A stretch of 64,000 nt of DNA from Sophora flavescens (lineage: Eukaryota > Streptophyta > Magnoliopsida > Fabales > Fabaceae), in assembly GCA_030762895.1 (NCBI GenBank), contig CM061062.1, forward strand, positions 101,352,874-101,416,873. Direction: 5' to 3'. Both the position numbers and the translations under genes were made by a program. The notes beneath the pieces were generated by a model, which was not told the origin of the DNA, did no database searches, and worked only from the letters and a program-made list of their open reading frames with translations. Shown in pieces: positions 36,301 to 48,597 of this stretch. The first letter of the stretch is position 1. Every line of letters begins with the position of its first letter.

Positions 36301-37381
36301 CACTTCTCTTGGCTTCAAAGAAAATGCCTCAGATCAGTGCATTTACTTGAAGACTTGTGAGGGTGAGTTCATCATTCTCGTTCTATATGTTGATGATATA
36401 CTTCTTGCTAGTAGTTGTGTTAAAATTCTGACCGAGACAAAACTTATGTTGAGTAGCCACTTTGATATGAAAGACCTTGGTGATGCTTCTGTTGTTTTAG
36501 GCATCCAGATTTATCGTGATAGGTCACGTGGTGTTCTTGGATTGTCTCAAAAAGGATATATTGAAAAGGTCCTCAAAAGGTTTAATATGCATTCTTGCTC
36601 CCCATGTGTTGCACCTGTTCAAAAGGGTGAGGAAAAATTTTCTAAATCTCAATGTCCTCGAAATGATGTAGAAATAAATGAAATGGAAAAGGTCCCACAT
36701 GCTTCCGCTGTTGGCAGTTAAATGTATGCTCAAGTTTGTACTCGTCCCGACATTGCTTTTGCTGTAAATGCTTTAGGGAGATACTTGAGCAACCCAGGTT
36801 TAGGTCATTGGAAAGCCGTAAAAAAGGTCATGAGATATTTGCAGGGAACCAAAGATTATATGTTGACCTACAAGAAGTCTGATCAACTTCAGGTCACTGG
36901 TTATTCTGATTCTGATTTCGCAGGTTGCCCTGACGACCGAAAATCTACTTCTGGCTTTATCTTTATGATGGCAGGAGGAGCTATTTCTTGGAAAAACGTC
37001 AAACAGACACTTACAGCTACTTCTACCATGGAAGCAGAGTATGTTGCTTGCTATGAGGCTACTTGTCAAGTCATGTGGCTGAAAAATTTAATTTCTGGCT
37101 TTCATACTGTTGAAAGCATATCTAGGCCACTTGTGATATATTGTGACAATACTGCTGCTGTGAACTTCTCTCATAACAATAGAAGCTCTTCTCGCACTAA
37201 GCATTTTGATGTGAAATATTTGTTCGTTAGAGAGAAGATTCAGGAGTTTCAGACTCGTATTGAGCATATTGATACAGGAAACATGCTTGCTGATCCACTA
37301 ACCAAAGGCTTAACTGTTGGAATATTCCGGAATCATGTAATTCATATGGGCTTAGTTAAGTCTTTTGATGTATTGGATTAG
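33348..37381 (+). pseudogene. Copia gag-pol polyprotein, multiply broken
   Basis: In order: gag (NGTNYEDWKR in one frame, then DLYLTIADLDLAL in the next, so a slip near 33410) and the zinc knuckle CKYCKKYGHKVDDC. Then protease WWLDSGATIHV (about 34220, one frame off gag), integrase (HRRLGHIS, then IHTDLCGPI, FIDDFSRYGW, PEQNGVAERRNRT), RVT_2 (GCKWVFKTKR, HQMDVKTAFLNGD, LYVDDILL) and RNase H (YSDSDFAGCPDDRKSTSGF ... NMLADPLTKGL). Breaks: slips near 33410, 34185 and 36165; stops at 35362 (TAG), 35707 (TGA) and 36719 (TAA, in AVGS*MYAQV where leucine is usual). The product would drive element replication. This copy could only move with help from another copy. Confidence 0.95.
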
Positions 37382-37724
37382 TGGGAGTCTGAAACCATTA
37401 TTTGCCCATTATCGTTTTATGAGATATGTAAATTGACGTCATTCTTGTTTTCATATCTCTTATAGCATTTTAAGATGCTTGGACCATTCTTGAATTGCAT
37501 ATTTCTCTTTATTAATTATATGCAATTTTATATTCATCATTCTTTATGTGAGATATGAGTCTTTAGCATGTATGATTTACTTCCCTATCGGATACTATTT
37601 CTGCATTGTTAAAGCTTATATTTCTTATACTGCTGGTTAACGTGTGCTTTGATCGTAACTGGTATTTCTTCTTAATAATTGTTATATTTTTAATAATTGA
37701 TTAATGCTATCCAAGTGGGAGAAT

Positions 37725-38144
37725 TGTTAAATTTTTAATGTGTATAATATGTGGATTAGCATTAATTGGTGATTAAATTATAATTAAATTATTAATATAT
37801 CAGTTATAAAATTAATTCTTAATTACGTAACCAATTGGTGAAATTGTTGTTGGGTATTTACTAAGAGTGACCCTATGATGGGCTGGGTCATTCTAACGTT
37901 AACCCGTTGAGAGGTCTCTACTCTCTGCTGGTAGGTTAAAAGGATTGCCTCCCCATTAGGCATTCCATACAGACACACACTGAAAGAGAGAAGCAACCCT
38001 CTCACATTCTTTTCTATTGTGATGGATTCTACGATGCTCCAAGGTACACAATTCTTCTCCTCTCCTTCGATTAACATGTGTAATATGCTATGATTTGTAT
38101 CTGTATGATGTTCTAAACAAATTAGAATTATAGGTTATCCTTCA
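37725..38144 (+). repeat. 3' LTR of the complete copia element
   Basis: 420 bp, TGTTAAATTT...TATCCTTCA, directly after the purine tract. It is ten bases shorter than the 5' LTR, with three substitutions. Confidence 0.95.
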
Positions 38145-38149
38145 CCTCA

Positions 38150-40110
38150 TTCTTCCTCCTCGTTTAACATAATGACATTTACAACTTTGTGGTTGTCATT
38201 AACTTTGATTGGTTCTTCTTTTACATCTCCAAATGGTTCTTGTTCCTTTTATGTATTAAAATATACAATTAACCATAACCAAATAAAACCTAAGACTAGT
38301 AACTAAGGAGAAAAAATGTTGGATAAAGAGGGATAAAAAAACCTTAGTGAAAATTTGGGTAACCATTTGCTAGCGCAACTCATCCAAGCGAGAGTTTGTA
38401 AAATTTTCAAAAAAACGCAGAGCTTCCATACTTATTTAAGATATTACCACCCATACTTAAAGTTCACTAAAATACCTATGTGGAATTGGAATGCTCAACA
38501 TATCACTAGCCCACAAGCTTTGGCTTTTTTGGATATAGTTTAAGTTCAAATTTTCCAACTAACAATATTTCCTTGTTCTCTAATTGTTCAAAGTCTTATC
38601 ACACCTCAAACAAATAAAATCAATATATTTAAGTGGAATTACATAAAAAAAATATAATTTTAAGAACTAATTAAACAAAAAACTTACATTACATCATACT
38701 TGGTTTGCAATTTTGTCTCTTCCCTCCCTCCATAAGTTGGAGTTAAAGTACTTGCATCCATCGTAACAGAAGGTGGTTCCCTTTTATTGTCATGATAATT
38801 AAAAAGTACATACAAAGCATTTTTATCGTTCATCAATTTCTCATTAACTATGAGCTTATCATAATAAATTAATTTTAGAGTAAGCATACTATAAAAAATT
38901 AAAACTTCACCATAGGGTTGAGAACACAACCAAGAGAAAGAATTATACTATACTCATTCCAATACTTGTCAAACATTTCCATCATCTTTGAATCCATATC
39001 TCTAATCGTATGATTCTGACTTAACATATTGTTTTTCAATATAACGTCTATGTTCTATATTTGCATGAAATATAATTTGGATGTCTTGATATTTGGAATC
39101 GAAAATCATATCGGTAATTTCATAAAAAAAAAGGTTCAAAAAATCAACACATCTTCTTTGCTTTGTCCCACTCTTTATTCGATAGGCAATGTTTAAAATG
39201 CACATAATTCAAACTCAAGCTTACAAATGCAAGATTTTAGTTAATTCTCAAGTATTAAATAAATGGAGTTCCATTTAATGGACACACCCAAACACAATTC
39301 AATAATACTATCAATGCCATCAACTTCTTCAACACATGATACCATATAATGCATCGATATGAAAACTCATGTTGAAGAGCGAGATCTTCAATTTTAATTT
39401 AACATATTGGGGTTAATCAGTATTAACCATTTAGTACACAATTCTGAAAGTAGTATTGGTAATTAAAAATATTTGTTTTGAAATAGAAACAATAATTTAA
39501 AAAATAAGCAAGCAATATTTATTTAGAAAAGAAAGAAAATAAATGGAAAAGATAAGTAAGTAGATTTGAAAGTATAAAAACGAAACAAGTGGCACAATTA
39601 TGAGATTTATTTAGTGAATTTTTAAGAATTGCATAATTGGAGTGTAAAGTTGTTTAAGCAACTCCGTTGCACGATTGTACCATTGGAGATGCTCTAACAA
39701 TTAGTTAGTAAATTCTGTAAAAAAACAATTAATTAATAAATTTGAAAATATATTAGTATATTTAATCATTGTTTTTTTTTTACAAAAAGATTTAATCATT
39801 GTTGCACACAATATTTTGGGCATATTTTAAATATGCTTTCTTTTACCTATATAAAAGACATGGTCCAAATAGAAAATATATTTGTGTTTAATAAAAAAAA
39901 TCCAGAAACTAATATTAATCAATTACTAACTATACTATTCTGAATTTAATAAAGTGTCCTAAACATTTAAGTCAATTGTTTTTTACTTAAAAATAACAAG
40001 TGAAAAATAAAATATATATATATAAAAAAGAAGAAAACGAACACACTCAACACACAAAATGTGATGCAGTATCCATAATCCACAGTCTCGTTGTCATATT
40101 GGTGATTGGA
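38150..40110. other. Intergenic space upstream of the lipase gene
   Basis: Apart from a minus-strand hAT transposase relic (38690-39010), I see only AT-rich unassigned sequence. Open frames here are short and without motifs. Confidence 0.5.
38690..39010 (-). pseudogene. hAT transposase relic (DUF4413 region)
   Basis: Minus-strand translation gives KMMEMFDKYWNEYSIILSLG followed by CVLNPMVKF, which resembles the FDKYW..YSV.LALG..LDPR.K motif of DAYSLEEPER/RICESLEEPER-type hAT transposases. Stops follow, then an open stretch ending in GGREETKLQTKYDVM. Upstream the frame is also broken. It is an old fragment, unrelated to the hAT element at 11.7-15.1 kb, which is of the DUF659 type. Confidence 0.65.
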
Positions 40111-40119
40111 TATATAAAA
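40111..40119 (+). promoter_or_regulatory. Candidate TATA box of the lipase gene
   Basis: TATATAAAA lies about 430 bp before the ATG. A leader rich in CTCTTCTC follows. TTACAG directly before AGCATGG suggests that a 5' UTR intron ends there, which would explain the distance. Confidence 0.4.
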
Positions 40120-40549
40120 AAAAATCCATATATTCTTAGCCGACTTCCAATTCCAATACACCACGAAATCAATCCAGAGTGACGTCGTATTCACCCAATT
40201 TCTCTTCTCCTTCTCTCTACCTAATCTATCGTTATGACTTTTTGACTTCTCTTTCCTTTTCTCCTGATTCGCCGGAAAACCCTTCACCGGAGTACCCTTT
40301 GCTGCGAGGACACATATTCCGATACCGGCATCCGTGTACGTTTACCATTCATTCTCTTTCTCTATTAAACTCAATTTCCCCCTAAATTTTACTGCTGCTT
40401 GAAACATGACCACAATTTTTTTGTTCGTTTTTCAATTTGACGAGCACCCACTTTGTGTTTTTAAGTAATTGACGTTTTCTTTCAGCAAAATTATTTTTTT
40501 CCTCTTATTTTGGTTGTTTTCTGATTATTTCGTACTTCAATTACAGAGC

Positions 40550-43500
40550 ATGGGTAAAAAACGATGGTTGGTGATTTTGGTTACATGTTTATGCCTGTTT
40601 GCCTTTTCTGATGGTAGAGGTACGATTGGAACTTGTACATTAATATTTTCGCTATAGAATGTTTAATTCTCTCATGTCTCTCTGATTTCATCTTTCAATT
40701 CATTGGATTATTTAGTTTCCTCTGTCTATTAATGATGGTGGATAATTTAATTTTATTCATTTTGGTTGTTGGTAAAATTGAAGATTTTATTAGAGTGAGA
40801 GAATAGGGATACAGAATCAGAGGATAAGGAATCCATTGAAGATGCATATTTGGAAATTATCTGATAAATGATGCATGCCACAAACCACAATAGACAGGAC
40901 CTTTCATTTTTTCTGTTTTTTGAAACAGTCAATGAACTATTCACATATGCAGATATGTTTATTGAATAGATGAACAAATATAAAGTCATGAGATATGAAG
41001 AAACTATGTCTTGTGGGCCATTGACATTTGCATGTTAATAATGTCTTGTTTTCCATTTCCAGAACTCAAGGTCAGGCACAAAAGCAACCTTCCCCAGTAC
41101 AATCATACACTTGCTACAACATTAGTGGAATATGCTTCTGCGGTGAGTTTTATGGGAATTTTATATATTCGACCTTTAGGCAGTGAGTATAGGGAGAGGA
41201 CTTATCATTATTTATGCTTATTATTTGTTTTCTAATCTTGTCATGGAGGGTTAGTGCTGAATTCAGGATTGTAATGGAAACTTCAACTCGACCTTGTTTA
41301 AGTGGGTTTAATCTGATTTTTTTTTTTATTGTTTATAGGAATTCCCGGAATAAGTTTTTGAGATACTTGTAAGTAGGCCATTTTAAATCACATCATCTTT
41401 TTTTTACCGATAAAGGAAGCCAGTGGCTTAATTTTTGCTTATTTAACAATCGTGGGACCTTCTCACATGATGATCCTGATGGAGAGACTCCCCACACTGG
41501 TCAGGCTATGGCTAAAATAAGTCAAACTAGGATTTATTGAAGTGTATTAGAGTATCTTAGAGTTTTAGTCATTTCACATGTTTGGTGCAGTGAATCTAAA
41601 GTTGCATGCCTCGGTCCAACTCCTCTTTGTGCAAGGCAAACTTTGTAGGAATTTTGTATGAATTATATAAAAGGATTGAAGTAGGTTTTGTTTGTGCAGG
41701 TATACTTGTCAGATCTGACAGAACTTTTTACTTGGACGTGCTCTAGATGTGATGGTTTGACCGAGGTACTGACAATATTAATTTTAACTTTACATGCTCA
41801 CTTAAGTTGTTAGTGAGCTTGGAATGATTTACATTCCAGTATCCTACTAATGGCTGCTCTTTTAAAAATAGTTGGTCTAAAGATCTTTACAATGAAAACA
41901 GGGATTTGAAATTATAGAGTTGGTCGTTGATGTCGAGCATTGCTTACAGGTGGGTGTACTCTCATAGCTGAAACAATATTCCTTTAAATTATAGAAATCA
42001 CTAATTCTCTTGATTCTTTTTTTCACTAGTTCATTATTTCCAATGTGTTAACGCACTCTTTGTTCTTATGTAATTACGACTGCCTGTTTTAGGCATTTGT
42101 TGGAGTGGCCGAGGATCCTCATGCCATTATCATTGCGTTCAGAGGAACTAATGAACGCAGGTGAATTTCCTTATTGGCTTAATTTTATTTTTTTGTGGCA
42201 TTTTGGGCCAAAACCTCCATAGGCACATTATAGTGGATCTATTGGGTTGTAGTGTGTGATGCCTAGACACAGAAGCCAGCAGATTTAAGAAACAAGAAAG
42301 AATATATTTAATTTATGCATGGAAATTTTGTATTAACCGATATTCACATGCCTGCACATGTAGTTGTAAGCTAAAAAAAAAACATTTGAGTTGATTTTTC
42401 TTTGCATGCAATGTATATTATTGGCAGAACAGTGTCATGAATTTCTTTAAAGCATTAGTGGCTATGCAATATGCCATATTACAGATTTACTTGCACCTGG
42501 GCATGCGATTTATGTGACGCTAAATTGTTGATCAAGATTATCTAGTTTTTAATAGTGTATATGGCTATCCAATATGCTCGATATGTTTGAGACCTTGAAC
42601 ATTTTAAATTGTTGTGTTCTCATATATCGACCTTCGTGACAGCTCATTAGTTCCCATATATGAAGAAAACGTGTTTAGCCCATCATGTTTGAGACCTTAT
42701 AAATTATAGACTGTTTTGTTTGTTAAGAGAGCACATATTATCTTATATTGACCTTTGCCAGACAGTAAATTAATTTCCTAGAGAAAAAAACATTTTGTTC
42801 ATAAGTACATGTTTAAATGGAAAACAGTTCAAGTTTGCGAACTATTTGGCTCACTTTTGAGACAACTTGAGTTATATGCGGAGCTGATTTGTAATTGCTT
42901 TTATACAGCTTACAGAATTGGATCGAGGATTTATATTGGAAGCAGCATGATATAAATTATCCAGGCATGGATGATGCAATGGTGTGTGCTGGGAAAAGTT
43001 TAGCCTTACTTTATGTTCATTCTGTATTGGTATCAGTTCTGTTATATTCTAATCATTTGCTCCAGGTACACCGTGGATTTTATTCTGCATACCACAATAC
43101 AACAATACGTCCAGCAGTTTTAGATGCCGTTGAAAGGGCAAAGAAGTTTTATGGAGATATTCGGATTATAGTGACAGGGCATTCAATGGGAGGGGCAATG
43201 GCTTCGTTTTGTGGACTTGATTTAACGGTAATTATAATTTAGCTGTCTTGACTACATGCAGGTTTTGTAGTCTCAGGATCCCTTTGACTTCCTTGCATAA
43301 CTATATTTTATGTTTTTCCTCAGGTAGGGGCATTGAATATCCCGTGGAACTGTTGTATTTGGAAAGCTGTTTGTTTTTTTTCTTTTCAATTAGAAATTTA
43401 TATTGCTGGTCCCAAGCCTAGGTAAAAGAAGAGGGTTGTATTAGGGAATCGATGGCTAATGTAAAACTTTGTCAGTCCTTTATGATATGGATCAAAAATG

Positions 43501-45568
43501 TTGGAGTAGCATCTTTTGAGTAGAAAATGATGGGAACTCACCTAAAGGAGTTTGGTCACCTAGGAATAAGACCAATAGAAGCTCCTGTGAGGAAAAGGGA
43601 TCAAATGGAAGATAGTTATATTAAAAGGGTTGGACAAAGCCTAAAACCCTTTAGAACAAACCATTAAAAAAGGCCTTGCTGTAAATGGCTGTTTTTGAAA
43701 ATAGGTGTTTTCATAGAGCTCGATGGGGTCATTTAGTGGGACAAGGTTAATTGCTGTTGCTATTGTTATTGAGCTTTGACTTGTATGCCATGGGAACTAA
43801 ACTAGCTAGCTGTAGAATTTAATTGAAAAAGATTTATTTTCTTTCATCATTAAAGTGACTGATGCTGATAAGAAGGTGTTTGTGGAACTAATTAATCAAA
43901 CCTTTTAACTGTCAGATTGTTTCAGTTTCATTCAAGAATTGGGTTAGTGCAGTTTGCTTTCAAACAACTTATTTTGGTTCATGGGTTTAGGATATTCCCA
44001 ATGCTGGGAACTAGACTGTATGTAAACTTAATTTTTGACTGTCTTTGATGTGTATTCAATTGTTATTAATGTTTTGTCGCTTTATATTTTTGTGTTATTT
44101 GTGTTGAGGTATTATATAAACAGGTCACAGTTTGGTGCATAATTGTCTTATGCTGTCTAGATCATTATTTAAGTACTTATTCATGTTTTTTTTTTCTATT
44201 TTGTAAGGATGAAACACATACTTGTATAATTTTACTTTCTTATAGGTAAATCAAAATGAAAAGAACGTTCAGGTTATGACGTTTGGACAACCTCGTGTTG
44301 GCAATGCTGCTTTTGCATCTCTGTATTTCAAACTAGTTCCGAATACCATCCGAGTCACACATGATCATGATATTGTTCCCCATTTGCCTCCATACTATTA
44401 CTATTTACCTCAAAAGACATACCAGCACTTCCCGAGAGAGGTAAGGCATGGCAAAACGAAGTGACAAAATATATTAAACCTGTTATGTCATCTTTAAATT
44501 CGAAGCAAATTTGCATACTTGTTTGTGGATTGTTATGATTGACTACGTCGTCTGCTGTATCTCCTTTTTGTGTTAAGGTTTATTTTTATCTTTATTTTTG
44601 TATATTGGAAATATGCTCTTCATATCTATATTAATTTATTAAGTTGCATCTAGTTATATTACAAACGATAACTTGGCTTCTCCGTATTCATAATACCTCC
44701 CATCTCCTTCATTTCAGGCATATTTTTCCCACTCATTCAAATCGTGCTTGTCTGTTACTAAAAGCTTACTATTCTTTACTTCTATAGCTTCAAAAGCAAA
44801 TTTTAAAATATTAGAAATAATGGTTTTGTGCTAATTCGTAGTGACAATTATAATTTGGTACCCATGTTCATTTTTGGTCTGACTAATTTGAGACACCAAG
44901 TCTCCTCTGCATGCCTAGGAGATTCTTATCTTCATGCACTTGTTTTGTTTGTTTACCAGTTGTTCTGGAATCTGAGAAATTGTTGTGGACTGCAGGTGTG
45001 GCTTTATAACATTGGATTAGGAAGTCTTGTGTACGGCGTTGAGAAGATTTGTGATGGATCTGGTGAGGATCCAACTTGCAGCAGGTAAGTAAATCCATAT
45101 TGTCATGATGCCATTGAAAGTATAGACTTGAGTCACTTCATTAAATTTTTTGCCACTTTTAGGATTCCATGGGTGTTATGAAGTTAATTTCCTTAGTTTG
45201 TATCCCTTAATTTTGGATTATTGATGGACTGGTGGGTGGAGATTCTAACCATTTCCATGTAGTGCTGTGGTCCTGTACAATATCCAAAAGAGAGTGTTCT
45301 CAGTTTTATGATTCTGAAATTTGATTTGGTTATCTTATGCAGGTCAGTGAGTGGCAACAGCATCTCTGACCACTTAGTCTATTATGGTGTTGAACTGGGA
45401 TCAAATGCACCAGGGTCATGCAGAATTGTCATGGATCCTCGTGTTCTGAATCTTAGCATCAGAGATTCAAGAGGAAACATAATCTTGTCCAGAGATCCTG
45501 CAACTCCCCTTATCAAATTTCATACAACAGAGTTTAACAATCAGGAAAAGCCCATTAGTGTTGAATGA
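40550..45568 (+). CDS. Class 3 lipase-like alpha/beta hydrolase
   Basis: Exons: 40550-40619, 41063-41142, 41700-41765, 41902-41949, 42093-42160, 42909-42981, 43066-43227, 44246-44440, 44996-45084, 45343-45568. All introns are GT-AG and phases close, giving 358 residues. The N-terminus (KKRWLVILVTCLCLFAFSDG) is a signal peptide, so the enzyme probably enters the secretory route. The nucleophile elbow is GHSMG with Ser175. Asp231 (THDHDIVPHLPP) and His294 (SISDHLVYYG, matching the DHLxYFG of fungal triacylglycerol lipases) complete the triad. Lipase_3 landmarks AFRGTNE and FGQPRVGN are present. It should hydrolyse acyl esters; the substrate cannot be read from sequence. By synteny it corresponds to AT5G18630/18640 (from memory). 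Confidence 0.94.
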
Positions 45569-46957
45569 GTTGACATGGGATATCTCTTGTATAGGTCAGT
45601 TGTGGGGGCGGTATTCTTATGGTTTCTTCTTTCTTCATGGTCTTTCCAAAAGGCACGCCATAAAGCAGAAGAATATTATTGAAATTGGCTAGGGCTGGAA
45701 GGAGTTTGTGTATAGTCTTCTAGTCTTGTATATATTAATCCTTGTATATATGATTAATAATTCTTGATACTGTCATATAAAAAAAAATCTTGATACTGTT
45801 ATTAAGTTTACAATTTGACCTTCAAATTCTGCTATATATTCCACGTGATATTCGTTTTACCCATTTGTTGTTTCAAAAGTTTAAGGTTAAAGAATACTTC
45901 AACATGGTCCTTATATATAAAAAAGTTCCAATTCAGCCCCTATATATAACAATCATTTTAATTTGATCCTTACAGTGATAATTATTTCACCTGATAATCT
46001 TGTAGTATAGGCAGGGAGCCAGGGAATAATCACAAGCATAACACAGCAAGATTATCAGGTGAAATAATTATCACTGTAAGGATCAAGTGAGTGAATAAAT
46101 TCCGCACACATTACACGTGAAGTCATAAGGAGTAGGGGTTCTTTACTTTCAAAAATCGTATATGATGTACAATGGGCAAGCTTTAGTTTATTTTTTATTT
46201 TAAAGTAATTAATTCATATTTTAATAGCAAAGTATATTATTTCTTTAAACTAATTAATAACCAAAAAAATTAATCACATCAATGAGTAAATCAATAAATA
46301 AATCAACAAAAGTGATGGTAGAAGGTGGTTATTGTTGAGGGTTATAGAACACTCATCCTACTTGATGACACTGTTTCAACTTTCAACTTTCAACTTTTTT
46401 TTTTGTTGTTGATTTTTATGCTATCATTTTATTTGTTCATAATATTTTTTGGCAAAGGGGTCCAAATTTTATAGATTTTTGAAATTGAAGCTGTCTTACG
46501 AGTGATGAAAGCTATGGTAATGACATTGTGGTTGGTACTTGGTTGCACCGTAGTTGTGCTTCTATAGGACATAGAATATCCACATTAGATATTTAGACTT
46601 ATTGCATTTTAGGTCCCCAGCAGGCAGCAGAAAGAAAAGAAAGAAGTAAAATAACTCTTCCATAATGATCAATGTGTTTGAGAGAACTAAGGAAAGGGAA
46701 ACATAATATTATATAATGCAGGATCAAGATCAACATAGATGACAAAAGCTCATCATTATAGATAGCCTATGGCATACATAGTACTAAATCTGAACTTTTT
46801 TCCAACTTAGCATGGTTACTTAATTTGCACCATTAGCAAACAGCAATCATCCTGGACATGCTACACAAACATATATAACCAGAATGATTAATGTGTCAAC
46901 TCCTGCTGTCCCCCTAATCCAATTTTGTCTTCACATCTTGGGTACTTGTTGGGTTCT
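45569..46957. other. 3' flanks of the lipase and of the convergent small gene
   Basis: The first about 200 bp is probably lipase 3' UTR (TTAATAATTCTTGATACTG region). A perfect 40-bp inverted repeat lies at 45963-46086. The rest is AT-rich with no supported gene. Part of 46600-46957 is likely 3' UTR of the minus-strand gene. Confidence 0.55.
45963..46086. repeat. Perfect 40-bp inverted repeat (hairpin)
   Basis: 45963-46002 (TTGATCCTTACAGTGATAAT...) is the exact reverse complement of 46047-46086, with a 44-nt loop. The left side continues a repeat-like context (CAGCCCCTATATATAACAATC), so a transposon origin is possible. It starts about 395 bp after the lipase stop. A transcript through it would fold into a long perfect stem. 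Confidence 0.93.
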
Positions 46958-47860
46958 CTATTGTCCCTGCACCACAAACATGTTTCCATTAATTCCTTTC
47001 TCACAAACAAGTATTAGAGTAACTAATGAGTCAACTTTTGTTAATCCCACATACCTCCTCAGCTTTCAAATCCTTTTCTTCGCCTTCAGGGGTTGAAACA
47101 CTTGTGTCTTGTATGTCTTCTTCTTCCTTGGCTAAAGTCTCTTCCTCTTAATAAAATCAAGTTTAAATTTATAATCAACAACTTGTGCATCAGTGCACGT
47201 CATTTTTAAAGGGATTGAGCTTCTCTAAAATGAACAAAAATTTCAAGTGAGAAAGTAAAGGTATATCCACCCTTGATCAATTAAAGTGTGCTGAGTTCTC
47301 AATGCACTTTTAGTTAATTAAGGATGGATACATCATTTACTTTTTCACTTTATACTTTTGCTTAATATAGAGGGGATTTATTCCTTTTTAAGAAATCTCA
47401 AATTTCATGCAAAAATGACAAAGGGTTCAAGGCAATAAGAAATAAATATAACTTCCATCACAAGAAAAATCTTAAGGTTCATCCTTTACACACCTATTTC
47501 ATTTTCTGCTTGCTTTTTCTCTTCTGCAGCATCAGCATCAGCATCAGCATCATTGACTTTCTCATCATTCTCTTTCAATGAATCATCATCTTTCCCACCT
47601 TCAGACTTCTCCATCACCCTTCCCTTTTCTTGCACATTTGTTTTCTCATTATTACCTTCATCAGCCTTAGCTACAACATCAGAATCTTTGACACTTTCCT
47701 TCTGTTCTATTTCCACCACTGGGTTTAGGAGGTTGTCAACATTGTTGTTGTTTGTGTCTTTGGTTTCAGTCCCATTTTCCTTGGAGTTGGCACTGCATTT
47801 CTTGCACTGGAGGACAGTGTTTCCTGAAGCAACATCATGCTTGGATTTCCCACAACCCAT
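46958..47860 (-). CDS. Small acidic protein with myristoylation-type N-terminus
   Basis: Exon 1 is 47860-47494 and exon 2 is 47146-47055 (GT-AG, phases fit). A third mini exon 46966-46958 (GQ stop) would close the frame at 155 residues. The product begins MGCGKSKHDV, with Gly2 and Cys3 for dual acylation and Lys after Ser6, so membrane attachment is likely. There is a second cysteine pair (QCKKCSANSK). The rest is a low-complexity stretch rich in Asp, Glu, Lys and Asn (repeated DADADADA, many EE/KE), likely disordered. No catalytic motif and no named family are recognised. The first two exons look sound; the last exon is the weakest part. Transcription appears to run towards the lipase gene. 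Confidence 0.7.
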
Positions 47861-48597
47861 TTTTTAAACTTTATTATTTTGTGAATTGAATGAAGAAAAC
47901 AGAGAGAGAAATAGAACGAAAGTGGAAGAGGCACTTGAGTTGAAAGCTGGAACCAGTCTCTCTTTAATAGGAATGTGAAGAGGAGAGGGATTGCTTATGT
48001 TGTTATGTTTTAACGATGGAACTAGGGCCTGCATGTTTGTAATTAGGTGTCATGTAACTGTGTTTTAATCTGTGCTCTAATTGGAGCTTTGTATTAGCAA
48101 CTAGTACTTGCCTTCATTGATGGAAAAACACAACAATAAAAATGTTGGCTATAACTAGGAACCTGCCTTGGCAACTAAACATCGTTTTCTGTTTTTCGGT
48201 TCCCCTCTTCCAAGAATGGCAATATTGAGATTTTGAGGAGTTCACTAAAATCAAGAGAGAGAATAGTTACCAAAATAACAAAATTGTTTGGCTTGGATGA
48301 TTGTTACTATCGTTCATGAATTGAGATGTCTAATGATCCCAGAGCAAACTATTTTTAGCAAATCCTTAAATTTCATCCACGTTGCGTTGTTTTCAATATA
48401 TTATTATAATGTTATAAGGAAATTTCTATGATACCTTGGTTAATTTAAGTGCATTGATGGAGTCATGATATGAACCAATAGATAAAGGAGAATATTTAAT
48501 GAATCATTTATTATTCAATATACCAATCTTCTTTATTTACAATTATGTTCTTTTTTATTAGCAGAATTTAAATTAAACAAATATTATTATTTCGTAC

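Larger units (their letters stand above)
31597..38144 (+). mobile_element. Complete Ty1/copia element with target-site duplication
   Basis: The element is 6548 bp. LTRs are 31597-32026 and 37725-38144, the target duplication CCTCA is at 31592-31596 and 38145-38149, the primer site is 32029-32040 and the polypurine tract AAGTGGGAGAAT is at 37713-37724. The LTRs differ by three substitutions and one 10-bp indel, so the insertion is recent. The coding region nevertheless has several frame breaks and stops. A 1.3-kb leader between the primer site and gag carries an antisense piece of what looks like a host gene. The element lies between the ISWI and lipase promoters. Confidence 0.97.

Noticed and set aside
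36719..36721. Natural stop with reinitiation at MYAQV
   Set aside because: The codon stands where copia proteins have leucine in AVGSLMYA. It is a TTA to TAA change, not a programmed break.
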